From: a virus | Length of the DNA stretch: 38,710 bases | Virus record (IMG/VR): IMGVR_UViG_3300009129_000039 | Location: 1-38,710 of that record | Strand: one strand, 5' to 3' | In this document: positions 5,453 to 13,571 of the stretch, piece after piece | Layout of the letters: each line of letters opens with the position of its first letter | How positions within the stretch are numbered: the first letter of the stretch is position 1 | Notes under the pieces: model-generated | Told to the model about the DNA's origin: nothing | What the model saw: only the letters and a program-made list of their open reading frames with translations | Database searches by the model: none | Program-made: the position numbers and the translations under genes

Positions 5453-6629
5453 CACTTCCCTTGCACAGTTTGATACTGACAAGTGGGAAGTAGATTTCTT
5501 ATACTACGAAGATAGATTTCGTAGAGCAAAGCATTACAGTCCTGACGACAGTCACATGCACTCTCATATCATAGAGAGTAAAAACATTGAACAACCCGAC
5601 CATTTCATTGGTGCTTCGTTTGACCGCAGGATATATGATTGGGGATTTGAAAATCTCTCTCAAAAGAATAGAAAGCTACAAAGAGAAATCCTAGAGTTCT
5701 GTAAAGAAGAACAACTCAGCTATGAGCGCATACAAGCAATCAAAGAGAAGTATAAAGAACACTTCGGGGAGTGGGGTGAGAACATTGAGAGCAAACCAGT
5801 CTTTAAGTATAACGGGGTTGAACACTCCTATACCGATTCGCCTCGCGACGATGACATGCACGCAACTGTTGCAAAGCAATTAGGTCTAGAGGAATTCCAC
5901 TATGAGATAGAACACCATATCTATCATGCAGAGTGTGGGTATTACTTTAGTGAATACTTTGAGGAAGAAGAGGAAGCTATCTGTATCGTTCAAGACGGTG
6001 GTGGTGCATGTCGATTCCATAAAGATTATCCGAACTATCAAGAAGTAGAGAGTATCTATTTGTGCAGTCCTTTTAAACACCCCAAGTTGCAATACCAGCG
6101 ACTAAGTAATATGAGGTCACTAGATCAGCTGACTAACAGGTGTTTCCCTAATGAAATGAAGCATGCTTTAACCTATACACCCGAACTTACTTTAGAAGGA
6201 TTAGACGCAGAGATAGTGATTAGTTCTGCACCAAGTAATGGTATGAACTTCTCAGCTGCTTCTATGTATTTTGGATTTGATAAGTTAGGTCGCTCCGCAG
6301 GTAAAGTTATGGGTGCAGCTGCAATACACGAATACCAAAAGGATAGTGACTATCCTGATATCTCAATACATTCCATGTGCAATCTTATAGAACAGAATTC
6401 ATATGATTTAACTTGTAAGTTAATACAGAAAGGAATAGATAATAACCCCGACTGCAAAAACATTTTGTTGAGTGGTGGGTATGCGTTGAACTGCACGAAC
6501 AATGCAAAGTATCTAGACGCTTTCCCTGACTATCAATTCTTTGTTGACCCAGTTGCAAATGACGCTGGAACAGCAATAGGTTCTGCAATTAGATTAGCTC
6601 GTTCATTGAATTTAGGAGAAGAGCTATGA
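5421..6629 (+). CDS. Carbamoyltransferase, N-terminal part (NodU/TobZ-like)
   Basis: 402 residues. The start MKIIGYNSSHDTSLAQF is the ASKHA-type opening of the carbamoyltransferase family. The late part holds the LLSGGYALNC signature (about 347-356) and DPVANDAGTAIGSA (about 376-389). Family members (NodU, TobZ, CmcH) use carbamoyl phosphate and ATP to carbamoylate a sugar or antibiotic hydroxyl. The usual single chain is about 550-600 residues. Here it stops after the Kae1-like domain and the rest is a separate gene that overlaps it by 4 bp, so the active enzyme is presumably a two-chain complex. The likely target is a glycan or nucleotide; cyanophages are known to carry this family. Confidence 0.8.
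   Translation: MKIIGYNSSHDTSLAQFDTDKWEVDFLYYEDRFRRAKHYSPDDSHMHSHIIESKNIEQPDHFIGASFDRRIYDWGFENLSQKNRKLQREILEFCKEEQLSYERIQAIKEKYKEHFGEWGENIESKPVFKYNGVEHSYTDSPRDDDMHATVAKQLGLEEFHYEIEHHIYHAECGYYFSEYFEEEEEAICIVQDGGGACRFHKDYPNYQEVESIYLCSPFKHPKLQYQRLSNMRSLDQLTNRCFPNEMKHALTYTPELTLEGLDAEIVISSAPSNGMNFSAASMYFGFDKLGRSAGKVMGAAAIHEYQKDSDYPDISIHSMCNLIEQNSYDLTCKLIQKGIDNNPDCKNILLSGGYALNCTNNAKYLDAFPDYQFFVDPVANDAGTAIGSAIRLARSLNLGEEL
6614..6618 (+). promoter_or_regulatory. Shine-Dalgarno of the carbamoyltransferase C-terminal gene
   Basis: AGGAG at 6614-6618 lies 7 nt before the ATG at 6626, inside the upstream gene. It shows that the second half has its own initiation site and is not simply a sequencing frameshift. 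Confidence 0.65.
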
Positions 6630-7264
6630 GTGGTCAATACATATCAACAGACATTCACCGAGACTTAGATACAGTTATAGATTTGCTAGTAGACAAGCAA
6701 CAAATCTTTGGAATGTTCCAAGGGGAATCTGAATGGGGCCCTCGTGCATTAGGGAATAGGTCTATACTCTTTGACCCAACTAATTCTGATGCAAAGGATA
6801 TAGTTAATGAAGTTAAGAAGAGAGAATACTACAGACCGTTTGCTTGCACTATCTTAGAAGAACATGCACATGAGTATGTTCACCTAGGACAATTAAAGTC
6901 TAGTCCTTATATGTCATTTGCTTTACAATGCACCGAGAAAGCATTAGAGGAGATACCCTCATTAGTTCATACCGATAACACCTGTAGGATACAGACAGTT
7001 AACAGAGAACAAAACAAAAACTATTATGACCTTATCAAAGCATTAGGAGAAAGGAATGGAACTCCTATTGTCTTTAATACTTCTTTTAATTTGCATGGAG
7101 AACCTATCGTAGAAACAATCTATGACGCAATCCATACATGCAACAATTCAGAAATCAATCAACTTTATATTCCCGAAGACCAAGAGATAGAAATCCCTTG
7201 GGGCCTGATTAACTGCAAGACAGTTAAGGTAGATAATGCCGAGAGTAACAGAGACTTAATATAA
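6626..7264 (+). CDS. Carbamoyltransferase, C-terminal part
   Basis: 212 residues matching the carbamoyltransferase C-terminal domain. It has GESEWGPRALGNRSIL (about 34-49), the most conserved block of the family, and TPIVFNTSFNLHGEPIV (about 148-164). It begins at ATGA overlapping the stop of the N-terminal gene and has its own Shine-Dalgarno, so the split looks fixed. Together the halves total 614 residues, the normal size. The final part is followed by a late-type box at 7260. Confidence 0.8.
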   Translation: MSGQYISTDIHRDLDTVIDLLVDKQQIFGMFQGESEWGPRALGNRSILFDPTNSDAKDIVNEVKKREYYRPFACTILEEHAHEYVHLGQLKSSPYMSFALQCTEKALEEIPSLVHTDNTCRIQTVNREQNKNYYDLIKALGERNGTPIVFNTSFNLHGEPIVETIYDAIHTCNNSEINQLYIPEDQEIEIPWGLINCKTVKVDNAESNRDLI

Positions 7265-7267
7265 ATA
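7260..7267 (+). promoter_or_regulatory. T4-type late promoter box (TATAAATA)
   Basis: Perfect TATAAATA, overlapping the stop codon of the carbamoyltransferase gene. The box ends 5 nt before the ATG of the IscA-like gene at 7273, so a T4-like +1 would fall on that A. Confidence 0.6.
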
Positions 7268-7272
7268 TAGGT

Positions 7273-7641
7273 ATGTTAACAATAGAGATAACCGATGAAG
7301 CAATTAATAAACTCTTGGAGAAGAGAAGTGCAGAGAAGTTTGAATACATTAAGCTCGGAGTCACGGGGGGCGGTTGCGCTGGGCTTGAGTATGTGTTTGA
7401 TTCTGCTACTGACATATCTAGCGACGAGTTAGTAGTAGACTACGGTAAGATTAAATTTGCAGTAGACCCACAGTCCGTTCCTTACATAAGTGGAATGACA
7501 ATCGATTGGGTTAAAGAAGGACTTAACGAGTTTTTTAAATTCATTAACCCCAAAGAAGAAAGTTCTTGTGGTTGTGGAGTGAGTATAAATTTTGATATGA
7601 ATGCAGTGAATAATTATGAAAACCTCATCAGCAAAGGCTAA
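7273..7641 (+). CDS. iscA-like: A-type iron-sulfur carrier (IscA/ErpA/SufA-like)
   Basis: 122 residues with the three invariant cysteines of the A-type carriers: Cys35 in GGGCAGLEY and Cys99/Cys101 in SSCGCG. The protein binds an Fe-S cluster or iron and passes it to apo-enzymes in the cytoplasm. Possible clients in this window are the radical SAM enzyme at 13994 and the Cas4-like nuclease (though no cluster cysteines were noted in the latter). Phages of marine bacteria are known to carry this gene. A late box sits 5 nt upstream. It extends about 15 residues past the CGCG motif, overlapping the next gene by 26 bp. Confidence 0.85.
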   Translation: MLTIEITDEAINKLLEKRSAEKFEYIKLGVTGGGCAGLEYVFDSATDISSDELVVDYGKIKFAVDPQSVPYISGMTIDWVKEGLNEFFKFINPKEESSCGCGVSINFDMNAVNNYENLISKG

Positions 7642-7945
7642 AGGAAGAAAACTACAACAGTGGTTTGCTAAGTTGCTGGTAGAACAACTAGGCTTAGACG
7701 AAGAAGATTTAGAATCCCGACCTATGGGTTCCCAAGGTGAAGACATTATCTTAGGGAAACAGTCTAGACAGATATTCCCGTATAGTGTAGAATGTAAGAA
7801 CCAAGAGAAGGTTAATGTATGGGCAGCCTATGAACAAGCAGAACAGAACTGTAAAGGTTATGAACCAGTGGTAGTGATTAAAAGAAACAGAAGTAAACCA
7901 TTAGTCGTAGTAGACGCAGAAGCATTTGTTAAGTTAGTTAAATGA
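7616..7945 (+). CDS. Putative PD-(D/E)XK endonuclease / resolvase-like
   Basis: 109 residues. An N-terminal basic helix (SAKAKGRKLQQW) is followed by ESRPMGSQGEDIIL and then YSVECKNQE. D-(x)n-E-x-K spacing (Asp43-45 region, Glu/Lys of ECK near 59-61) is that of small PD-(D/E)XK nucleases of the Holliday-junction resolvase/VRR type. It would cut branched or single-ended DNA in phage replication or in host DNA breakdown. It overlaps the IscA-like gene by 26 bp and the next gene by 4 bp (ATGA). Confidence 0.65.
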   Translation: MKTSSAKAKGRKLQQWFAKLLVEQLGLDEEDLESRPMGSQGEDIILGKQSRQIFPYSVECKNQEKVNVWAAYEQAEQNCKGYEPVVVIKRNRSKPLVVVDAEAFVKLVK

Positions 7946-8562
7946 ATCAAGAACTCAGCACCCTATTCCCTTTCGGCCCACCCGTTTATATTAGTCAGAT
8001 AGACCCCAAGTATATTGAAGAAATGGAACAGTCCATTGAGACTGCAACCAATGACGAGTCATTCTCAATGAGAGAAGGTCTTGCTGGAAGGATAGATGAC
8101 CAATATCAAATTCTTCCTTTAACCAGTGATGCATGTAAAGGACATATCCTTCAGCATGTTAATCAACTCTATTATGACACTGGTGCGCGACCGACTGAAA
8201 CAGATAGAGTTGAGATAGATGCATTGTGGGTTAACATACAAAGGTATATGGAATTCAATCCAGCACATGCTCATACTGGTATGTTCTCATTTGTAATTTA
8301 TATTAAAAATGAATTAAGCAGGGCAGAAACCATAAATAATAAGTTCGACAATGCAAGAAACACGGAACTAGCAGGTCACTTACAATTAAGATATGGTGAA
8401 GAACAATACATGAATTGGAGTCAATTTAATCACTGGCCAGAAAGAGGACAAATAATAATGTTCCCTTCATGGCTTCAACACTTTGTCTTTCCACACTATG
8501 AGACAGATAAAGAAAGAATAAGTGTCGCAGGAAATATAATTCCAGTGGGCAACTCCGAATGA
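7942..8562 (+). CDS. 2OG-Fe(II) oxygenase (TIGR02466-like)
   Basis: 206 residues. It belongs to the branch with H-x-H in place of H-x-D: NPAHAHTGMFSFVIYI (His109/His111), with His180 in WLQHFVFPH and Arg192 in ERISVAGNI. The PSWLQH...P and R-I-S-V-A-G-N-I end are characteristic of the TIGR02466 family, common in T4-like cyanophages. Substrate unknown. It overlaps the genes on both sides by 4 bp, so it is part of the same translation unit as the nuclease and the RimK fusion. Confidence 0.75.
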   Translation: MNQELSTLFPFGPPVYISQIDPKYIEEMEQSIETATNDESFSMREGLAGRIDDQYQILPLTSDACKGHILQHVNQLYYDTGARPTETDRVEIDALWVNIQRYMEFNPAHAHTGMFSFVIYIKNELSRAETINNKFDNARNTELAGHLQLRYGEEQYMNWSQFNHWPERGQIIMFPSWLQHFVFPHYETDKERISVAGNIIPVGNSE

Positions 8563-8573
8563 GGAACAATAAA

Positions 8574-9992
8574 ATGAAGTCGTTTAACGAACTCCTAACA
8601 GAGGCGAAAGGTAATGACAAACCGTATAGGTTAGTTGTCATTGCTGAACGACGCATGGTCAAGAAGAAAAAGAAGAACTCAGACAAACCCGTAGTTAAGA
8701 AACCTTTATCCACTTCCAGTAAGTTATATAACATTGCAAAAGAAAATAAGATTGAGGTTTACTCGTGTAAGATTAATGGTGCATACTTGGAGCGAACCGA
8801 TGACGGTGTTATAACAATCCACAACGAGGACGATGAAAAAGGATTTGTTATGGACGCTGATACTTTGGTTATAGTTAGAGGTGCAGTAGTATCTAAAGAT
8901 TCTTATCTTGATTTAATATCCCAATTAGAAAGATATGGATTCCCAGTTGTAAACTCAAGAGAATGTATTGAGGTATGTTCAGATAAGTTTAGAACTTACT
9001 TAAGACTTCAAGAGATAGGAATGAATCAACCGAGAACAGTGTTGATACCTAATGAAGAGAATGAGACAGTTCAGCGTGCAGCTGAAACATTAGATAATGA
9101 ATTCCCTATGGTGTTAAAAACATTACAGGGTGCAAAAGGAGTTGGAGTTCTATTAGTAGAAACCGAAAGGTCATTACAGTCTACCGTTAGTCTTGTCTAT
9201 AAGATTGACCCGACTTGTGATATTCTTTTGCAAGAGTATATTGATATGGAATATGATGTCCGTGTCATGATTAACAATAAGAAAGTCATTGGTGCAATGA
9301 AGAGGAAAAAAATCATTGACGATTTTCGTTCAAACATATCTCAAGGTGCAGACGCCGAAGAGATTGAACTAACCGATATCGAACAAGAAGCATGTCTACG
9401 AGCTGCAAAAGCTGTAGGTGGTCAATGGGTAGGAGTAGATTTTATCCCAGCTGGAAACAGAGAGAAGGAAGACCCGTTCATGCTAGAGGTAAACCATTCG
9501 CCGGGCACCCAAGGAATATCCGAAGTGTTAGGTGATGAAGTTTGTGAAACAATTATAGAAGATTTCTTTGACAGAGAGACATGGAGAAAGAGTGCAACTG
9601 AATGTGGTGTTCTAGAGACCATAGAAGTCGATGGAGAAGCTATGACAGTTAAACTGGACACAGGTAACAACACGAGTGTTTGTGCATTACACGCGGACTC
9701 TCATGAGGTCAAAGGCAAGGTTGTTCACTACAAACGGAATGGTAAAACATATAAGAAACCTTTAGTTAGAATGGTAACTCTATTAAAACCAGCAGAAGAA
9801 AGACCAATAGTCAAGTGTGAATTAAACTTCTTAAATACTATATATGAACAAGAAGTAAGTCTAGACCAAAGAGGGAAGATTCCTTTTTTAGCGAATAGAG
9901 ATTTTATGGGAAGAGCTAATCTAATGATTAATCCTACTAGGAAGTTCTTATTGACTAATAAACATGACGACACAGACGAAGACAAAGCCTAA
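8574..9992 (+). CDS. rimK-like: RimK-like ATP-grasp ligase fused to RimB-like (DUF785) aspartic peptidase
   Basis: 472 residues from the ATG at 8574; an upstream ATG at 8559 overlaps the previous stop, but GAGGA sits 8 nt before 8574. The middle (about 60-340) is a RimK-type ATP-grasp: NSRECIEVCSDK, VLKTLQGAKGVGV, LLQEYIDMEYDVRV and metal-binding EVNHSPGTQGI. RimK adds glutamate to ribosomal protein bS6. The end (about 350-465) carries DTGNNTSVCALHA and FLANRDFMG, the two halves of the retropepsin-like RimB/zinc-protease domain that trims such tails. One chain could thus both add and remove. The first residues, MKSFNELLTEA, look like a T4 capsid-targeting peptide with a gp21-type cleavage site. 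Confidence 0.8.
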   Translation: MKSFNELLTEAKGNDKPYRLVVIAERRMVKKKKKNSDKPVVKKPLSTSSKLYNIAKENKIEVYSCKINGAYLERTDDGVITIHNEDDEKGFVMDADTLVIVRGAVVSKDSYLDLISQLERYGFPVVNSRECIEVCSDKFRTYLRLQEIGMNQPRTVLIPNEENETVQRAAETLDNEFPMVLKTLQGAKGVGVLLVETERSLQSTVSLVYKIDPTCDILLQEYIDMEYDVRVMINNKKVIGAMKRKKIIDDFRSNISQGADAEEIELTDIEQEACLRAAKAVGGQWVGVDFIPAGNREKEDPFMLEVNHSPGTQGISEVLGDEVCETIIEDFFDRETWRKSATECGVLETIEVDGEAMTVKLDTGNNTSVCALHADSHEVKGKVVHYKRNGKTYKKPLVRMVTLLKPAEERPIVKCELNFLNTIYEQEVSLDQRGKIPFLANRDFMGRANLMINPTRKFLLTNKHDDTDEDKA

Positions 9993-10683
9993 AGTATCAA
10001 TCCAAGAAAGAATGAGGTTGAAGGCGTTGGACGCTCTAGACCCAGTTGAGATGGAGATTGATAAAGTAATAGATAACCAAAAGAATTCATTTTCCATGTA
10101 TAAGTATCTCCGTCAATTAGACTATAGCAGTCGTGTCGTTAAATACATGGAAGGGTTTACTAATGGAATGGCAGACGAGATAAGGAATGACGAAAAGTGT
10201 GACCAGTTAGAAGAAGCATATAGTTTTATGAGTAAGGCACACAAGAAGAAAGTTCTTAAGTTCCTAGCTGGATTAGAGTCAGACATAGAGAAGTATTGTG
10301 AAGAATACAAACCAGTTCGTAAACCTAGAATTAAAACTCCAGCTCAGATAGTAAAGAAACTTCCTTACCTAGAAACATGGGAAGACAAATATAAATCAAT
10401 AGACCCAGTAGAGATACCTAGGGCAAGACACCTATTCACCTACAACACTTCAAGTAAGAAGCTAACAGAGTTTATTGGTCATTTATCTGTAAATAGAAGT
10501 CGTATAACAGGATACCATAAAATTACAGAAAAGACCTTGACAGATTTGACTTTACTTGATAGACTAATAGAAGGTGGTAATATTATTGCTCAAAGGTTTA
10601 TGGACGAGATACCTAGGTCTAAAGCAAAAGAAGGAAACGACTTAATTACCAAGAATACATTATTAATAAAAGTGATTAAATGA
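9964..10683 (+). CDS. Conserved hypothetical, helical
   Basis: 239 residues, basic (many Lys), almost wholly helical in pattern, with no Cys motif or membrane segment. A central stretch is rich in Lys and Glu (HKKKVLKFLAGLESDIEKYCEE), and a Pro-rich basic linker (KPVRKPRIKTPAQ) divides it into two parts. It overlaps the RimK fusion by 29 bp and rnh by 4 bp. Sitting directly before rnh suggests a role in DNA metabolism, but no family is recognised. Confidence 0.65.
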   Translation: MTTQTKTKPKVSIQERMRLKALDALDPVEMEIDKVIDNQKNSFSMYKYLRQLDYSSRVVKYMEGFTNGMADEIRNDEKCDQLEEAYSFMSKAHKKKVLKFLAGLESDIEKYCEEYKPVRKPRIKTPAQIVKKLPYLETWEDKYKSIDPVEIPRARHLFTYNTSSKKLTEFIGHLSVNRSRITGYHKITEKTLTDLTLLDRLIEGGNIIAQRFMDEIPRSKAKEGNDLITKNTLLIKVIK

Positions 10684-11531
10684 TACTAATAGATTTTACG
10701 CAGACCATCATTGCTGGTCTCATGGCACAATTAAAACTAACAGAAGGCGAAATATCAGAAGACTTGTTAAGACACATGATTCTGAATTCCGTTAGGAACT
10801 ATCAAAAACGATATTCAGCAGACTATGGTCAAATAGTTCTATGCACAGACGCTCCGAATCCATGGAGAAGAGATTTCTTTCCATTATATAAAGCAAACAG
10901 AAAGAAAGCTAGAGACAAAGACGATAGGGATTGGAAGTTAATCTTTGATACATTGCATACAGTTAAAATGGAAATCAAGGAAAATTTCCCCTATAAATAT
11001 ATGTATGTGGAAGGGTGTGAAGCAGACGATATAATAGCAGTCTTAACACAACACCATTACATAATAGATAATGGTAACCCTTTACTAATTGTTAGTGGAG
11101 ATAAAGACTTCCAACAATTACAAAGGTATGAGAGTGTGAAACAATGGTCACCTAACCTTAATAAGTTTGTTGAACCATTAGACGCAGGAGAGTTTTTAAA
11201 AGAACATATACTTAAGGGAGATAAAGCTGACGGTATACCAAACATATTATCTAATGATAATTGTTTAGACGAAGGTATAAGGCAGACCCCTATGAGGAAA
11301 CCTATACTAGAAAAGTATATGAGAATCACTATTAAAAATGACGATAAATACTATAGGAACTATTTAAGAAATCAAACTTTAATAGATTTTGATTTCATTC
11401 CACAAGAGGTGGCAGATAGAATATTAAATGAGTATTCAAATGTTGAACCAGTTAAAGGTAAAGTATTTGATTACTTAAGAACACATAGATTAGATGTGTT
11501 ATTAAATCATGTAGAGGATTTTACATTATGA
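10680..11531 (+). CDS. rnh: RNase H (5'-3' exonuclease, FEN family)
   Basis: 283 residues, close in size to T4 RNase H (305). It carries the acidic metal-site residues of the FEN/5'-nuclease fold: Asp5 (LIDF), Asp57 (CTDAPNPWRRDFFPLYKANR), EADD (114-117) and SGDKDFQQL (Asp141, Asp143), followed by a helix-turn part (LKGDKADGIPNIL). In T4 the enzyme removes RNA primers and adjacent DNA from lagging-strand fragments and works with gp32. Here it lies in the same order relative to 33, 59 and 32 as in T4, but with added genes between. It overlaps both neighbours by 4 bp. Confidence 0.9.
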   Translation: MILIDFTQTIIAGLMAQLKLTEGEISEDLLRHMILNSVRNYQKRYSADYGQIVLCTDAPNPWRRDFFPLYKANRKKARDKDDRDWKLIFDTLHTVKMEIKENFPYKYMYVEGCEADDIIAVLTQHHYIIDNGNPLLIVSGDKDFQQLQRYESVKQWSPNLNKFVEPLDAGEFLKEHILKGDKADGIPNILSNDNCLDEGIRQTPMRKPILEKYMRITIKNDDKYYRNYLRNQTLIDFDFIPQEVADRILNEYSNVEPVKGKVFDYLRTHRLDVLLNHVEDFTL

Positions 11532-12037
11532 ATGAAAAAAGAGGAAGAGGTAGACCAAAGGGTTCACCCAATAAGCCGTTAATGGAGTTAGTCACAGAAC
11601 GAACTAGACTTCCTAATGACGCAGATGTGTATGAGATACTATGTCAAGCAAACTTAGTTGAAGACCCTGATAAGGCTGCACATGGTATTAGAGTGTATAA
11701 TGATAGGAACGGTGCAGTGCAAAGAGTATTGCAATGGTACTTTGATTCTAATATCAATAGCACATTACCCGAAGGTGAGACCCCTTATAGAAAGAACGAA
11801 GCACCTGCTTCAGATTTAACTGAAACAAGTCTACGGTTCGAGCATAAAATGTTTAAATATTTTGTGACAGAACAAGTCCCACAAGCTCGTAGAGAGTCTA
11901 TGTGGATAGAATTATTAGAAGGTATCCCCACCAAGGAAGCCGAACTAATGGAGTTGGTAAAAGACGGTAAATGGCCATTCAAAAATATCACAAAAGATGT
12001 TGTAGAAAAAGCCTTTCCAGACCTTACTATTAACTAA
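11528..12037 (+). CDS. AT-hook protein, DUF6433-like
   Basis: 169 residues. An N-terminal AT-hook-like basic motif (KRGRGRPKGSPNKP, 4-17) suggests minor-groove DNA binding. The rest matches the DUF6433 type of marine T4-like phages: VLQWYFDSN...LPEGETPY, then SLRFEHKMFKYF and LLEGIPTKEAELMELV. Function unknown. It overlaps rnh by 4 bp. The AT-hook is an extension not expected in the short family members, so it may have been gained. Confidence 0.65.
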   Translation: MNEKRGRGRPKGSPNKPLMELVTERTRLPNDADVYEILCQANLVEDPDKAAHGIRVYNDRNGAVQRVLQWYFDSNINSTLPEGETPYRKNEAPASDLTETSLRFEHKMFKYFVTEQVPQARRESMWIELLEGIPTKEAELMELVKDGKWPFKNITKDVVEKAFPDLTIN

Positions 12038-12040
12038 ATA
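12034..12040 (+). promoter_or_regulatory. Possible late promoter box (CTAAATA)
   Basis: CTAAATA, one base off the T4 late consensus, overlaps the stop codon at 12035-12037 and ends 3 nt before the ATG at 12044. It falls in one of the few gaps between genes. Confidence 0.4.
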
Positions 12041-12043
12041 CTT

Positions 12044-12148
12044 ATGTCCTCCGAGACTATACATAGAATGCACAGCTTTCTTGTAAAGAAGCTTATCAAC
12101 GATAATAGTCGTGTAGGACTCCATGGAGATTATTATGGCAACAGATGA
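12044..12148 (+). CDS. Very small hypothetical protein (tentative)
   Basis: 34 residues (MSSETIHRMHSFLVKKLIND...) opening 3 nt after a late-like box and overlapping the next gene by 14 bp if that starts at 12135. The fit to the gap and ordinary composition support it; length alone does not. Otherwise the stretch is a leader for the 12135 gene. Confidence 0.4.
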   Translation: MSSETIHRMHSFLVKKLINDNSRVGLHGDYYGNR

Positions 12149-13571
12149 ATTGAATAGTGAAGTAGGAACCTCTACTTTCGCTGCCCCCGAACCCACAGAA
12201 CTTGAACGGTTGCAAGAACGCATTAAAAACTTTAGAGTTAATGTGACCCCTGCTGTCGCTCAGTTTTCACAGATATTAATGCAACAAGCCTTAGAGAAAC
12301 CCACTAAGATTGAAGACCTAGACGCATTCATTACAATAAGGAATGAACTTAAGGAAGGGTTAGATGAGTATCAAGTACAGTTAACTAATGCACAGAACAG
12401 AATGGTGCAGTTAACCGAAGAGCATAATCAACAAAAGCAAATGGAAATTGCAAGGGTTCAACAAGACCTTCAAGACGCTCGTAATGTAGAAAGGAAACGA
12501 AGGAAAGATGCAGAAGAGAGAGCAAGACAATTAGAAGCTGTCCTTGCATCACATGGTATTAATATCGACCTAGACGGTGACGGACAGATTGGTTTACAAG
12601 AAGGTGAGACTGCAGAACCATTAGATGCAGAACAACAGAAGAGTCTTAAAGAATTACTAGACGAGTCTAAGGCAGCTGCAGCTGTAACTACTGTATCTAC
12701 ACCAAGTAAAGCTTGGGAGAGAGCAAGAGCAGTAAATCCTGAACCTTCTGTTTCAGAACAAATGCAAGATGAGTTGGAACCAATAACAACTTCTGTATCT
12801 ACCGAGACAGTTCCAGTAGTAGATACCTATGCTGATACCTACAGTAATCCTGAAACTATAACAACTACAACATTAGGTGAATCAGGGAAAGAAACCATAA
12901 CCTTAGATGTTCCCGAAGACGCAAAAGGAACAGACGAGTTCTTAAAGGAAGTTGAGGATTTATCCGAAGAAGATGTAACAGAAGAACCACCTAAAGATTT
13001 AGAGGGTCAACCTATCACAGTTGGATACGATGCAAATGGAAGTCCAACAACGGAAACAAACTTTGCTGTTCCACAGTCAGAAACAACCGAAACATTTACT
13101 GTTGGAAGTAAACCTATTATTAGTGACAGCAACAATCCTGCTGTAATTCAGGCAGAGGTAGCTAAAGCCAAACCACTTAATGTTAGAATAGTTCCCGAGA
13201 AAGAGATTGCAGATTTCGAAGCAAGAGCTGCTGCGTCTCAAATTGAACATGACGAATCAGATGATTTAGAAGCTGCTAAGAAAGTAGAAGACGAAGAGTT
13301 CGAAGAAGTTGTAGTTCCTACAGCGTCAGAACTTAAAGGTATGACTAAGTCTAAGATTAGAGCAGAAGCTTTAAAGTTAGGATTTGATACTGTATCTACA
13401 AAAGATTCTAAAGCAGAAATGATTACACAGTTTACATTGGCAACAGACAATTTCATTAGTGACCTACAGGACAGTGGTGAGTTTGTTAGTGCAAGTGAAA
13501 CAGATAGTGAAGGGGAAGCAAATGAAACCGAGAGTGGAGATGATGTCCGAGACGGTGGATACTTCAACTAA
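12135..13571 (+). CDS. Large acidic protein with coiled coil, EF-hand loop and SAP-like end
   Basis: 478 residues from the ATG at 12135 (GGAG 6 nt upstream; a frame-matched ATG at 12123 has no such site). Order, counted from 12123: coiled coil (about 65-140, Gln/Glu/Arg-rich); a textbook EF-hand loop DLDGDGQIGLQE (149-160, Asp at 1, 3 and 5, Glu at 12); a long Glu/Thr/Ser-rich, probably disordered part (170-400); and a C-terminal SAP/LEM/Rho-N-like helix pair (ASELKGMTKSKIRAEALKLG). This build suits a virion or scaffold protein that binds calcium and DNA, but no named family is recognised. It overlaps the next gene by about 30 bp. Confidence 0.7.
   Translation: MATDELNSEVGTSTFAAPEPTELERLQERIKNFRVNVTPAVAQFSQILMQQALEKPTKIEDLDAFITIRNELKEGLDEYQVQLTNAQNRMVQLTEEHNQQKQMEIARVQQDLQDARNVERKRRKDAEERARQLEAVLASHGINIDLDGDGQIGLQEGETAEPLDAEQQKSLKELLDESKAAAAVTTVSTPSKAWERARAVNPEPSVSEQMQDELEPITTSVSTETVPVVDTYADTYSNPETITTTTLGESGKETITLDVPEDAKGTDEFLKEVEDLSEEDVTEEPPKDLEGQPITVGYDANGSPTTETNFAVPQSETTETFTVGSKPIISDSNNPAVIQAEVAKAKPLNVRIVPEKEIADFEARAAASQIEHDESDDLEAAKKVEDEEFEEVVVPTASELKGMTKSKIRAEALKLGFDTVSTKDSKAEMITQFTLATDNFISDLQDSGEFVSASETDSEGEANETESGDDVRDGGYFN

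Noticed and set aside
6602-6640. -1 frameshift joining the two carbamoyltransferase halves
   Set aside because: No slippery heptamer at the junction, while AGGAG 7 nt before the second ATG explains a separate start.
10992-10999. TATAAATA inside rnh (and similar boxes at about 4132, 8331, 11343, 21604 and 33063)
   Set aside because: They lie within genes with no start codon at a suitable distance; taken as chance matches in AT-rich DNA.
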